Shown here: one piece after another, positions 44,797-53,443 of the stretch | Numbering within the stretch: position 1 is the stretch's first letter | Layout: each line of letters starts with the position of its first letter | The notes under the pieces: model-generated | Databases searched by the model: none | What the model saw: only the letters and a program-made list of their open reading frames with translations | Told to the model about the DNA's origin: nothing | DNA from: an uncultured Collinsella sp. | GTDB lineage: Bacteria; Actinomycetota; Coriobacteriia; Coriobacteriales; Coriobacteriaceae | Assembly (NCBI GenBank): GCA_934675795.1 | Contig: CAKURW010000002.1 | Coordinates: 32,561 to 96,560 of the forward strand | Direction: 5' to 3' | DNA length: 64,000 bases | Translations under genes and position numbers: made by a program

Positions 44797-45636
44797 CTAT
44801 GCCTCCTCGAGCTCGAGTTGGTTATCGGCAATGTCCTGGGCGGTTGCGCGGTAGAGCTCGTCGATAAAGGCGACCTTAAAGCTTGCCGGGGCATCGGCGA
44901 CGGCGGCGGCACGCGTGCCGGCCACGTTGTAGGCGGCGGTGCCGCAGACGGCTGCCGTAAACGGGTCGGCGGCGCAGGCGTACACGGCCAGCACGCCGCC
45001 CTGCGAGCAGCCGCAGCCGGTGATCTTGGACATGAGCGGGCTGCCGCCGTGGGACTTGGCCACGGTCGTGCCGTCGGTGATCAGGTCGACTTCGCCCGAG
45101 ACGACCACGGCGCCGCCGGTGTAGCGGGCGAGCGCCACGGCGGCATCGCGGGCGGCGTCGACCGTGTCGGTGGTATCGACACCGCGCACGCGGCTCATAT
45201 CAGCCGCCTCGCCCTCAAGACCCCACAGGCCGGCGAGTGCGATGATCTCGGAGGCGTTGCCGCGTACGATGGCGGGCTTGTACTGCTTGAGCTCGTTTAC
45301 CAGCTGGGTGCGCAGGCTACCGATACCCAGGCCCACCGGATCGAGCACCCAGGGCTTGCCGGCGTCGTGTGCCGCCTTGGCCGCGCGGGGAATCGTCTGC
45401 CCGTAGATGGGGAAGAGCGTGCCCATGTTGAGATAGATGGCGCCGCCGCCGGCAACGAGTGCCTCGCCCTCGTCGGGAAGATAGACCATGGCGGCCGAAC
45501 CGCCCACGGCGAGCTGCGCGTTGGCGACAAAGTCGATCGTCACCGTGTTGGTGATGGAGCCGGCCATCGGATTGGTGGCGCGAATCTCCTCCACGGCCTT
45601 GACCATATGCTGCTTAAACTGTTCCGAATCAATCAC
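44797..45636 (-). CDS. thiM: Hydroxyethylthiazole kinase
   Basis: Ribokinase-fold enzyme phosphorylating the thiazole alcohol for salvage into thiamine. The 279-residue protein shows SITNTVTIDFVANAQLAVGGSA, WVLDPVGLGIG, RGNASEI, SGEVDLITDG and the anion-hole/catalytic motif TGCGCSQGG (a cysteine where most have GxGC). The start is GTG with AAGGAGG eight bases upstream. The earlier in-frame codons would run into the riboswitch. It leads the thiM-thiamine-binding protein-thiE operon. Confidence 0.93.
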   Translation of the reverse strand: MIDSEQFKQHMVKAVEEIRATNPMAGSITNTVTIDFVANAQLAVGGSAAMVYLPDEGEALVAGGGAIYLNMGTLFPIYGQTIPRAAKAAHDAGKPWVLDPVGLGIGSLRTQLVNELKQYKPAIVRGNASEIIALAGLWGLEGEAADMSRVRGVDTTDTVDAARDAAVALARYTGGAVVVSGEVDLITDGTTVAKSHGGSPLMSKITGCGCSQGGVLAVYACAADPFTAAVCGTAAYNVAGTRAAAVADAPASFKVAFIDELYRATAQDIADNQLELEEA

Positions 45637-45658
45637 TGCACATGCCTCCTTGGCATAG

Positions 45659-45689
45659 AAAAGGGGCGCTGTGCATAGACAGCGCCCCT
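45659..45689 (-). terminator. Intrinsic terminator of the TPP riboswitch
   Basis: An 11-bp perfect stem (ACAGCGCCCCT/AGGGGCGCTGT), followed on the minus strand by four Ts, sits between the aptamer and the thiM ribosome-binding site. It suits ligand-induced premature termination. Confidence 0.8.
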
Positions 45690-45699
45690 GTAAAGGCGG

Positions 45700-45790
45700 C
45701 ATGCTCCCTACGCCAGCATTAACTGACAGGTTCAAAGGATTGGGCCCTATGCCCTCTCAGCCTTGTGGTTTGCACCGCCGGCACTCCCGC
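45700..45790 (-). promoter_or_regulatory. TPP riboswitch (thi-box)
   Basis: The minus strand carries the conserved core GGCTGAGA (45755-45762), CCTTTGAACCTG, and TAATGCTGGCGTAGGGA (about 45704-45721) in the right order and spacing. It controls the thiamine salvage operon beginning with thiM. Confidence 0.93.
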
Positions 45791-45819
45791 ATCGAATCTG
45801 TTGTTCCCTATACTAACGC

Positions 45820-45854
45820 ACCTGCCAAAAAGGGACAGGTTTATTTTGGCGGGT
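45820..45854. repeat. Family B palindromic repeat
   Basis: ACCTGCCAAAA and TTTTGGCGGGT pair in 10 of 11 positions around AGGGACAGGTTTA, nearly identical to the element at 26533. It lies between the riboswitch and the divergent HAD gene, next to a TACAAT -10-like box. Confidence 0.75.
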
Positions 45855-45891
45855 CGTTACAATAGGTAGGACCGATACGAATGGGGACCTC

Positions 45892-46800
45892 ATGATCAAA
45901 CTTGTGCTGACCGATATGGACGATACGCTGATTCCAGCCGGGCATGACGGCGCCAGCGACTACGCCATCGAGGGTATTCATGCCATGCAAGCGGCGGGTC
46001 TGCACTTTGGTCCGGTTTCGGGTCGTCAGCCGTCCGCGATGGGCTGGATGTTCAAAAATCGTTCCGAGTGTTTTTCGACTGGCGCGTTCTGTAACGGCCA
46101 GGTGATGTTTGTCGGCGGCGAAGTAGTCGCCTCGCACGCGATCGACAACGATGCTCTGATGCGTTTGGCCGACTATCTGGAGCAAGAGACCGACGATACA
46201 TTTTTAAAAGTCTATAGCCTGGGCGATGACTTTTGGGGCAACGATGCCTATTGCGTGACGAGTGATCCCGAGCGCGTTCGTCGCGCCATGGAGTCGGGCG
46301 GCAACGCATGGCTCAAAGGCGAAGAGGCCCCGTGCCGTCCTGTCGTCGACGACGCGCCGGTGTTCAAGGCGAATATCTGGAGTGCCCGTTCGCGTGAGGA
46401 GCTCGCGGAGCTACGCGAGCGCGTTGCCGTTGAGGTGCCGGAACTCTCGCTTGTGTTTCCCAACAACCGAGTGCGCCTGTTTGACATCCTTCCAGCAGGT
46501 TGGGACAAGGGCTGCGCTGCGCTGGAGCTGGCGCGCGCTTTGGGCCTGACGCCCGATGAGGTGGCCGTATTTGGCGATTCCGATAACGATCTGCCCATGA
46601 TCGATGCCGTTCCCAACTCCGTTGCAGTCGCCAATGCCAACGACGCCGTCACGGCTGCCGCGCGCTGGCATATCGGCGCTGCGGCAGACGATGCGGTCGC
46701 CGGGGCTTTGCATCAGATTGCCGCTTGCGCCGCGACGGGGGAGATGCCGCCGTTTATGCGCCTGCCGGGTACTGCCGACGCGAATCTCACGAACAGCTAA
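45892..46800 (+). CDS. HAD-superfamily phosphatase (Cof type)
   Basis: A 302-residue haloacid dehalogenase-like hydrolase of subfamily IIB. Motif I is LTDMDDTLI (nucleophile Asp about residue 8), motif II VSGR, motif III lysine in GWDKG, and motif IV VFGDSDNDLPMI. A C2-type cap lies between motifs II and III. These enzymes dephosphorylate sugar phosphates, FMN or PLP; the substrate is unknown. The stop is 10 bases before a LysR gene, suggesting cotranscription. Confidence 0.92.
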   Translation: MIKLVLTDMDDTLIPAGHDGASDYAIEGIHAMQAAGLHFGPVSGRQPSAMGWMFKNRSECFSTGAFCNGQVMFVGGEVVASHAIDNDALMRLADYLEQETDDTFLKVYSLGDDFWGNDAYCVTSDPERVRRAMESGGNAWLKGEEAPCRPVVDDAPVFKANIWSARSREELAELRERVAVEVPELSLVFPNNRVRLFDILPAGWDKGCAALELARALGLTPDEVAVFGDSDNDLPMIDAVPNSVAVANANDAVTAAARWHIGAAADDAVAGALHQIAACAATGEMPPFMRLPGTADANLTNS

Positions 46801-46810
46801 GGAGACAGCC

Positions 46811-47707
46811 ATGAAGCTCCAGCAGCTCAGATATGTCGTCAAAGTTGCCGAATGCGGCAGCATTACCGAGGCCTCGCGCCGGCTCTTTGTATCGCAGCCT
46901 TCGATTACCGCGTCGATTCGCGATCTCGAAAACGAGATGGGTGTGCACATCTTTGAGCGCACCAACAAGGGCGTCATTGTGTCCGAGGAAGGCGAGACCT
47001 TCTTGGGCTATGCGCGCCAGGTACTCGACCAGGCCGACCTGCTCGAGGGCAAGTACAAGGGCGCATCCGAGCAGGTGCCGCACTTTAGTGTGAGCTGCCA
47101 GCATTATTCCTTTGCCGTCAATGCGTTTGTCGACGTGATCCGCGAGTTCGATGCCGCGCGTTACGACTTCACCCTGCGCGAGGAGCAGACTCACGAGATT
47201 ATCGAGGATGTCGCGCATATGAAAAGCGAACTGGGCATCCTGTACTTATCCGAGCATAACCGCGAGGTCATCGAGCGCATGCTGGTGGCCAACGAGCTCG
47301 TGTTCGAAGGACTCTTCTGCGCCACGCCGCATGTCTTCGTCTGCGCCGACCATCCGCTGGCGGACCGCTCCAGCGTGACGCTCGAGGATCTGGAAGACTA
47401 CCCGTTCCTGTCCTACGAGCAGGGCAGCTATAACTCGTTTTACTATTCCGAGGAACTGACCTCGACGTTTGAGCGCCGCAAGAATATCCGCGTGCGCGAC
47501 CGCGCGACGTTGTTCAACCTGGCCATGGGCCTCAACGGCTACACGGTATGCTCGGGCGTGATCAGCCACGAGCTCAACGGCCCCGGCATTATCTCGATTC
47601 CGCTCGACGTGGACGAGTACATGGAGATTGGCATCATCACGCGCAAGAACACGACGCTTACGCGCTACGGTCAAGCCTATATCGACGCGATCCGTCAGCA
47701 TATCTAG
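46811..47707 (+). CDS. LysR-family regulator, probably of methionine synthesis
   Basis: A 298-residue regulator with the N-terminal helix-turn-helix (QLRYVVKVAECGSITEASRRLFVSQPSITASIRDLE) and a substrate-binding domain from about residue 90. GGAG precedes the ATG. Regulators of this close relationship (CysB/MetR-like) often control methionine or cysteine genes, and here a MetE-like gene follows 155 bases downstream on the same strand behind a symmetric LysR-type box. The assignment to methionine control is inferred from that context. Confidence 0.88.
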   Translation: MKLQQLRYVVKVAECGSITEASRRLFVSQPSITASIRDLENEMGVHIFERTNKGVIVSEEGETFLGYARQVLDQADLLEGKYKGASEQVPHFSVSCQHYSFAVNAFVDVIREFDAARYDFTLREEQTHEIIEDVAHMKSELGILYLSEHNREVIERMLVANELVFEGLFCATPHVFVCADHPLADRSSVTLEDLEDYPFLSYEQGSYNSFYYSEELTSTFERRKNIRVRDRATLFNLAMGLNGYTVCSGVISHELNGPGIISIPLDVDEYMEIGIITRKNTTLTRYGQAYIDAIRQHI

Positions 47708-47754
47708 ACTGCTGCGTCCTGTACAGGTCAAATCTCTTCATGGCAGTCCCAACT

Positions 47755-47775
47755 GATATAGGAAGCATCTATATC
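47755..47775. promoter_or_regulatory. Candidate LysR-type operator upstream of the MetE-like gene
   Basis: GATATAG and CTATATC form a perfect inverted repeat with a 7-base gap, containing the T-N11-A pattern bound by LysR proteins. It lies about 90 bases before the MetE-like start, just downstream of a LysR gene. Confidence 0.55.
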
Positions 47776-47862
47776 AAACTGTTATAAACGTATATTTTAC
47801 GATGGCTATATGAGCGCTCATACTTTGTCCCAGTAAAGCAACCAATGCAAAGGGAGATATCT

Positions 47863-48996
47863 ATGAGTGCTTTAACCACGCTGAACGCGCCGTTTCGCGC
47901 CGATATCGTCGGCAGCTTTCTTCGTCCACAGGCCGTAAAGGACGCCCGTGCCGCCTATGCTGCGGGCACACTCGACGCCGCCGGCCTTAAGGCCGTCGAG
48001 GATGAGGCCATTCGCGACCTGGTGGACAAGCAAAAGTCCGCTGGCCTGCAGGTGATTACCGATGGCGAGTTTCGCCGCAGTTACTGGCACCTCGACTTTA
48101 TGTGGGGGCTCAACGGCATTGAACGCCGTACCTCGCGTACGGGCTATATGTTCCACGACGAGGAGACCACAGCCGACACCGCCGTGGTAACCGGCCCCAT
48201 TAGCGGCGAGAACCATCCGTTCGTCGAGCACTTTAAATTTGTCAAGGCGCTCGAGGGGGAGGGCCAGGTCGCGCGGCAAACCATTCCGGCGCCGATCCAG
48301 ACGTTCTCCGAAGTCACGCTCGACCGCTGCGACGGCCAGCAGGAGAGCCTGCGCGCTGTCTATAAGACCGATGAGGAACTTGCCGACGCCATCGCAGCCG
48401 CTTATCGCACGGTGATCGCCGACCTGTACGCAGCAGGCTGCCGCAACATCCAGTTTGATGACTGCACCTGGGGCATCTACTGCGACACCGATTTTGTCGC
48501 CAAAACCGGCATGAGCCCGGTCGACCTGCAAAAGGTAAGCGAGCTGGGCGTGGCGCTCAACAATGCCGCCATCGCGGACAAGCCCGACGATCTGGTCATC
48601 AACACGCATGTGTGCCGCGGCAACTACCACTCCACCTATGCCTTCGAGGGCGGCTATGACCCCATCGCGCCGTACCTGTTCGCAAACGAGAACGTTGACG
48701 CATTTTACCTGGAGTTCGATACGCCGCGTGCCGGTGGCTTTGAACCGCTGAAGTATGTTGCCCCCGGCAAGAAGGTCGTGTTGGGCCTGGTGACCACCAA
48801 GGCCGCTGAGCTCGAGAACGAGGACGCCATCGTCGAGCGCATCCGCGAGGCGGCAAAGTACGTGCCGCTCGAGAACCTGTATCTGTCTCCGCAGTGTGGC
48901 TTTGCCAGCTGCGAGATTGGCAACAAGCTGACCGAGGACGAACAGTGGGCAAAGATCGCGCTGGTCAAGCGCATTGCCGAGCGCGTTTGGAAGTAA
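47863..48996 (+). CDS. MetE-like cobalamin-independent methyltransferase (YxjG type)
   Basis: A 377-residue protein corresponding to the C-terminal catalytic half of MetE alone. The fold starts with DIVGSFLRP and continues with VITDGEFRRSYWHLDF, QFDDCTWG, the zinc-ligand motif NTHVCRGN (His and Cys) and CGFASCE, which supplies the last cysteine. Such short forms (YxjG/YxjH, core-MetE) methylate homocysteine with an unidentified methyl donor rather than folate triglutamate. AAAGGGAG precedes the ATG. The LysR gene upstream is the likely regulator. Confidence 0.9.
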   Translation: MSALTTLNAPFRADIVGSFLRPQAVKDARAAYAAGTLDAAGLKAVEDEAIRDLVDKQKSAGLQVITDGEFRRSYWHLDFMWGLNGIERRTSRTGYMFHDEETTADTAVVTGPISGENHPFVEHFKFVKALEGEGQVARQTIPAPIQTFSEVTLDRCDGQQESLRAVYKTDEELADAIAAAYRTVIADLYAAGCRNIQFDDCTWGIYCDTDFVAKTGMSPVDLQKVSELGVALNNAAIADKPDDLVINTHVCRGNYHSTYAFEGGYDPIAPYLFANENVDAFYLEFDTPRAGGFEPLKYVAPGKKVVLGLVTTKAAELENEDAIVERIREAAKYVPLENLYLSPQCGFASCEIGNKLTEDEQWAKIALVKRIAERVWK

Positions 48997-49119
48997 CGCT
49001 ACCGCTTGCAGGTGACGGCGCGCGCGAGACATGACGTATCACGTACAATGGTCCGGATCGTATCGTTCGGGCAGGTTATCCGATATGCCTGATCGCCCTT
49101 CCATCATGAAAGGACTTCC

Positions 49120-50454
49120 ATGTCCCAATCCTCGACGCCCGCCGTCACCGATGCCATCTACGATGCATCATCGCTCGGCCGCCCGCGCATGTTCGTGTTG
49201 GGTTTGCAACACATGTTTGCGATGTTCGGAGCCACGGTGCTCGTGCCCGTGCTCACCGGCCTTTCCGTTTCGGCGACGCTTCTGTTCGCCGGCATCGGCA
49301 CGCTGCTGTTTCATTTTCTATCGCGTGGTAAGGTGCCCGCGTTTCTGGGCTCGTCGTTTGCCTTTATCGCGGGTTATGCCGCCATTGCACCCAACGGCGA
49401 GGCCGAGCTTTTGCCCTACGCTTGCCTGGGCGTTGCCTGCGCCGGCCTGCTCTATCCGGTGCTGGCGGCGCTGTTCCGCGCATTTGGCGCCAAACGTGTC
49501 ATGCGCTTCTTTCCGCCGGTGGTGACCGGCCCCATCGTCATTTCCATCGGCCTGATCCTAGCGAGCTCTGCCATTGCCAACTGTCAGACCAACTGGCTTG
49601 TCGCCGTTATCGCTGTGGCCGTGATCATCATCTGCAACATCTGGGGCCGCGGCATGGTCAAGATCGTGCCGATCCTGCTGGGCGTTGCGGTGAGCTATGC
49701 CGTTGCGACTGCGCTGGGTGAAGTCGACTTCTCTGGCGTTGCCGCCGCGCCGTGGGTCGGTCTTCCCATCGTGTGGGACAACACCGTGTTTGCACTCTTT
49801 GGGCCGCAGTTCGATAGCGGCCTTGCCACGACCGCCATCATCACCATCATGCCGCTGGCCTTTGCGACTATGATCGAGCATATTGGTGATATCTCCGCTA
49901 TCGGCTCGACTTGCGAGCGCAACTACATTGCCGATCCCGGCCTGCATCGCACCCTGCTTGGCGGTGGCCTGGCGACCATTCTCGCATCGCTCTTTGGCGC
50001 TCCGGCTAACACCACCTATGGCGAGAACACCGGTGTGCTTGCCCTGACGCGTGTGTTTGACCCGCGCGTGATTCGCATTGCCGCGTGCTGCGCCGTCGTG
50101 CTTTCCTTCTGCCCCAAGTTCGCTGCCGTGATCGCCGCCATGCCGCCATGCGTTATCGGCGGCGTGTCGCTCGTACTCTACGGCATGATCAGCGCCGTGG
50201 GCGTTCGCAACCTTATCGAAAACCAGGTTGATTTCCAGAACAACCGCAATGTACTGGTTGCGGCTTTGGTGCTCGTGCTTTCGCTCGGCATTGCCTACAG
50301 TACCGCCGGTGCCATCGTGCTGGAGCTGGGCGGCGTGACGATTTCGCTTTCGGGCCTTGCCGTGGGCTCTCTGGTGGGCATTGTGCTCAATGCCATCCTA
50401 CCGGGTAACGACTTTGAGTTTGATGTCTCGGAACTCGAAGGGTCTGCCGAATAG
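49120..50454 (+). CDS. uraA: Uracil/xanthine permease (NCS2 family)
   Basis: A 444-residue, 14-helix nucleobase:H+ symporter. GLQHMFAMFGATVLVPVLTGL opens the protein, FFPPVVTGPIVISIGLILA forms the mid-membrane strand-helix, and FATMIEHIGDISAIG carries the substrate-binding Glu and adjacent His. TTYGENTGVLALTR has the second conserved Glu. The sequence is closest to UraA-like uracil carriers, but a xanthine carrier is possible. It is followed by a strong bidirectional terminator. Confidence 0.9.
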   Translation: MSQSSTPAVTDAIYDASSLGRPRMFVLGLQHMFAMFGATVLVPVLTGLSVSATLLFAGIGTLLFHFLSRGKVPAFLGSSFAFIAGYAAIAPNGEAELLPYACLGVACAGLLYPVLAALFRAFGAKRVMRFFPPVVTGPIVISIGLILASSAIANCQTNWLVAVIAVAVIIICNIWGRGMVKIVPILLGVAVSYAVATALGEVDFSGVAAAPWVGLPIVWDNTVFALFGPQFDSGLATTAIITIMPLAFATMIEHIGDISAIGSTCERNYIADPGLHRTLLGGGLATILASLFGAPANTTYGENTGVLALTRVFDPRVIRIAACCAVVLSFCPKFAAVIAAMPPCVIGGVSLVLYGMISAVGVRNLIENQVDFQNNRNVLVAALVLVLSLGIAYSTAGAIVLELGGVTISLSGLAVGSLVGIVLNAILPGNDFEFDVSELEGSAE

Positions 50455-50475
50455 CAGCTGTGTCCAACTCAGTTA

Positions 50476-50516
50476 AAAAAGCCGGCCATGCGTCCGATGC
50501 GCATGGCCGGCTTTTT
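50476..50516. terminator. Bidirectional terminator
   Basis: A 17-bp perfect stem (AAAAAGCCGGCCATGCG with its complement), with A and T runs at both ends, lies between the convergent uraA and esterase genes. Confidence 0.92.
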
Positions 50517-51180
50517 AGTGCGCAAGAACCCAGTGGATGCCACGCGCCATGCGCAGGTCGGTTTGGGCAAAGTGGTTGCCGGGGTTGAGTTCCAGTGTTG
50601 TGAGGATGCCGCGCTCAACGAGCAACGTTTCCATTGCGCGCGTGTCGTCAAGTACGTGCCGCATCATGCGGTTGGGCGTCTTGGTTTCCTTTTTGCCGAG
50701 TGACAGATAGACGGCCTGCGGGTTGCCGGCAAAAGGGGCCGTGCTGGCGCGATCGACAAAGTCGGGAAACCACAACGACCCCGATGCGCTTGCGGCGCGG
50801 CTAAAGGCGTCGGTTTGCCAGAGGGACCAGAGCGCGAAGAGGCCCGCGAGCGAGTAGCCGGCAATGCCGCGCCAGGTGGGCGGCTGAGGAAGCGACGACT
50901 CGGCCTCTGGGATTATCCAGTTCAACAGCTCATCGAGAAATCCGGATGCCTGACCGCCAAAGGGCTCGGCATCGCGCACGGTTCCGTCGCATCCCCAGGG
51001 GCTCAGCTCGCGATTCCAGTTGAGGCTGCCAATGCCGACAAGCGTGAAGGGCGGGCAGTTGAGCTCTCGGCAGCGTTCATAAACCTCCGTGCCGTTGCCC
51101 ATGACCACGGGAAGATAGATGACCGGTGCGCTTTCGGCATGCTGTGCATGAACGGTTATCTGCTTTTGATGCGCTTCCAT
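50515..51180 (-). CDS. Alpha/beta-hydrolase esterase (IroE/esterase D-like)
   Basis: A 221-residue serine hydrolase. The nucleophile elbow is GYSLAG (Ser about residue 110), followed by GSLWFPDF. The C-terminal NPGNHFAQ supplies the catalytic His. It lacks a signal peptide. The family includes siderophore and acyl esterases, and the natural substrate is unknown. The start is the ATG with GAGAGAAG about seven bases upstream. A longer in-frame start is not supported. Confidence 0.82.
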   Translation of the reverse strand: MEAHQKQITVHAQHAESAPVIYLPVVMGNGTEVYERCRELNCPPFTLVGIGSLNWNRELSPWGCDGTVRDAEPFGGQASGFLDELLNWIIPEAESSLPQPPTWRGIAGYSLAGLFALWSLWQTDAFSRAASASGSLWFPDFVDRASTAPFAGNPQAVYLSLGKKETKTPNRMMRHVLDDTRAMETLLVERGILTTLELNPGNHFAQTDLRMARGIHWVLAH

Positions 51181-51294
51181 GACGGGCTTCTCTCGGCGTT
51201 GTGATATCGACGGCCCCCATTGTCGCACGCCGGCTCATGCAGGTTGGGCTAGACCAAAGACAATCTCGTGCATACCCTGCGGACGCATATGGAA

Positions 51295-51330
51295 AACGCC
51301 ACCGCCGGAGGGGAGCTCGGCGGTGGCGTT
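51295..51330 (-). terminator. Terminator of the first surface-protein gene
   Basis: A 12-bp perfect stem (AACGCCACCGCC with its complement), followed on the minus strand by TTTTCC, lies about 60 bases after the stop. Confidence 0.75.
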
Positions 51331-51387
51331 GTTAAACGGTGCTGGGGCTCGGGGCCTTCGCGGGAGCTGCCATGTGCGCAGAGGCGT

Positions 51388-53172
51388 CTAAGAACGCTTA
51401 CGGCTCGCCATGGTGCCTGCGGCGATAGCGGCTGTTCCCGCAAGGACGGTTGCCACGATGGCCGCACCCGAGGTGTCGCCGGTTGCCGCGAGCACGCCGG
51501 TAGTCTTGGCTTTCGTGGTTGAAGCCGCAACGGCCTTGGTCGGCTTTGAGCCCTCAGGCTTGGGGTTCTGCTTGGACTCCGCGGGCTTGCTTTCTGCGGG
51601 CTTGGTCTCGTCGGGCTTGGGGTCTTCCGGCTTGGCTACCTCGGGAGGTGCGATGGTCGTACTTTTGGCGACTGCTTTGATATAGAGGGAGTCGACCGTG
51701 GCGTCGCCCGTGCCGATGGCTTGGCCTGCCTCGTAGATGCCGTCACGGAGCTTGCGATAGTCAATGACCTTGCCGCCTTCGGGCGTCTGGATGGCGGCGT
51801 TCTCAATCTTGATGGTGCCGATTGTCTTGCCGTCAGCGCTCATGGCACGGGCAAAGATTGCCGCTGTATCTCCTTCGGCCGTTACCTTGCTGCGGATGAT
51901 CGAGATGACTGCGGATGTGACGCCCTCGCTGGTCTGGGCGATGATGCCGATGTTCTCGCCTTGGGGTTCGCGCCTCGTCTCGCCATCTTGGTTTTCGCTG
52001 TAGGGGATGGGGCCGTCGCCGTTCTCGACATAGCGGGCTATGGCCTTGACAACGGAGTCGCTGATGTAGATGTGGCCGCCCTTCTCGTTGGGTCGATCGT
52101 TTCTGGTGGAGAATGCAGCCGAAACCTCGCCTTCCGCAAACGCGTCCACGGTGGAGCCGTTCTTGACGACGATATCGTCTTGGTAGGTGAAGAGGGCAAT
52201 GGCGTCACCGTATCTGCCTTTACTTGCGCGGACTGTCACGTTTGCATGATCGAGTGTGATGCCCTTGTGGGCATAGACGCCATATTCAACACCGTTTGCG
52301 TTGAGGGAGGCGTTTGTGGCTGTGAGGCTGCCCTTGGCCTCGACGGCGGCGTCTTTCTCGGAGCTCGCCTTGACCTGGCTGCCGTCCGAGATATTGATGT
52401 TGCCGCCGCTCCAAATGGCCTCACCATCGGCTGAGCTTGCCTCGACTGTGCCGCCACCCTTGATGGTGAGGTTCTTGTCGGTTCCGATACCCTTGTCCTT
52501 GGTAGCCCTGGCGGTGACGGCCCCGCTGTCGTCAATCGTGATATTGCCGTTTGCCCTGATGCCATCCGATACGCCCGTGGCGTTGACGTTGCCCGAACCT
52601 TTGATAGCGAGATCGCCCTCGGCGTCGATGGCATCAAACCCAGCGCTCGTGGCGTTGACGGATCCGACTCCGTCGATGTTGATATTACCCGTGGAGAGGA
52701 TAGCGTCCTCAGTAGATGTCACGCTGAGCGTGCTGCCCGCGTCGCCTTGGATATTGAGCTCGGCGTTCTCATTCTTGCCATGAGAAGCCTTGATGCCTTC
52801 GGTCCAGTCGGCAGTGACGATGTTGTTTCCCGAGTAATTCACGTTGAGCTTGCCTGCGGCCTGGATCTCGCCGCCGTTATAGTTGTTGAGCTTCAAGTCG
52901 TCGGCGCCGTCCCACGACCAGGTACCGGCCTCGTCGCTCGCCGCGGTGTTGTACTTGTTGCCGCCGACCTTGACCCATTCCGCTGCGAGCGAGACGCTCG
53001 GCATGAGCAGCGAGCTCACCGTGAGCGCGCACACGGCGCCCGCGACGATGCGGCGCGTCACGCGGCGCCAGCTGCCGTGCGCGAGTCCTATGCGACGGCG
53101 AACGTCGGGTTCGGCAACATGGGTTCCGGCGGTAGTGTCATTGCGTTTGGGGGTCGTGAACAAGGCTGCCAT
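51388..53172 (-). CDS. LAATG-anchored beta-helix surface protein, paralogue 1
   Basis: A 594-residue secreted wall protein. A basic N-terminal extension (about 40 residues) precedes the signal peptide hydrophobic core VAGAVCALTVSSLLMPSVSLAA. The body (about 65-500) is a chain of short strand repeats (NINIDGVGSVNATS, LAIKGSGNVNATG, NITIDDSGAVTARA, LTIKGGGTVEASS) typical of right-handed beta-helices and of the Cthe_2159/DUF4353 carbohydrate-binding family. A Pro/Lys/Glu-rich wall spanner leads to LAATGD, a hydrophobic helix and RKRS, a sortase signal. GGGAG lies about five bases before the ATG. It is closely related to the next gene. Confidence 0.87.
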   Translation of the reverse strand: MAALFTTPKRNDTTAGTHVAEPDVRRRIGLAHGSWRRVTRRIVAGAVCALTVSSLLMPSVSLAAEWVKVGGNKYNTAASDEAGTWSWDGADDLKLNNYNGGEIQAAGKLNVNYSGNNIVTADWTEGIKASHGKNENAELNIQGDAGSTLSVTSTEDAILSTGNINIDGVGSVNATSAGFDAIDAEGDLAIKGSGNVNATGVSDGIRANGNITIDDSGAVTARATKDKGIGTDKNLTIKGGGTVEASSADGEAIWSGGNINISDGSQVKASSEKDAAVEAKGSLTATNASLNANGVEYGVYAHKGITLDHANVTVRASKGRYGDAIALFTYQDDIVVKNGSTVDAFAEGEVSAAFSTRNDRPNEKGGHIYISDSVVKAIARYVENGDGPIPYSENQDGETRREPQGENIGIIAQTSEGVTSAVISIIRSKVTAEGDTAAIFARAMSADGKTIGTIKIENAAIQTPEGGKVIDYRKLRDGIYEAGQAIGTGDATVDSLYIKAVAKSTTIAPPEVAKPEDPKPDETKPAESKPAESKQNPKPEGSKPTKAVAASTTKAKTTGVLAATGDTSGAAIVATVLAGTAAIAAGTMASRKRS

Positions 53173-53316
53173 GGTTGCTCCCGTTCTCATAGGGCCTATA
53201 CGACTAGATTCAGCGTATCTGCTGGATGTTGCCGGCGGTAGTGCCGTTTGGAGGGCAAAATGGCCAAAATGGGGGAGAAATAGGCCGCACGCCGGCGCAG
53301 GGACCGACGCTAAAAG

Positions 53317-53350
53317 AAAAGCGCGGGGCCGCATGGCGACTCCGCGCTTT
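53317..53350 (-). terminator. Duplicated copy of the permease terminator
   Basis: AAAGCGCGG/CCGCGCTTT, with TTTTCTTTTA following on the minus strand, copies the element at 56129. It stands after the permease remnant and before the upstream region of paralogue 1. Confidence 0.75.
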
Positions 53351-53376
53351 ATTGTTCAGCTTTTGCAGCCTTGCCC

Positions 53377-53421
53377 TTACGCTACGAAGAAGTAGACGGG
53401 GAAGGCAAGGGCTGCGATCCA
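53377..53421 (-). pseudogene. Remnant of the NCS2 permease 3' end
   Basis: Fifteen codons including the stop read WIAALAFPVYFFVA, matching the last 14 residues of the permease gene ending at 56190 (WIAALAFLVYFFVA) except one. The flanking sequence towards the terminator is also shared, whereas upstream homology ends. It is a relic of the duplication that produced the two surface-protein genes. Confidence 0.88.
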
Positions 53422-53443
53422 CCCGTCCTGTGCGAAAAAGTGT

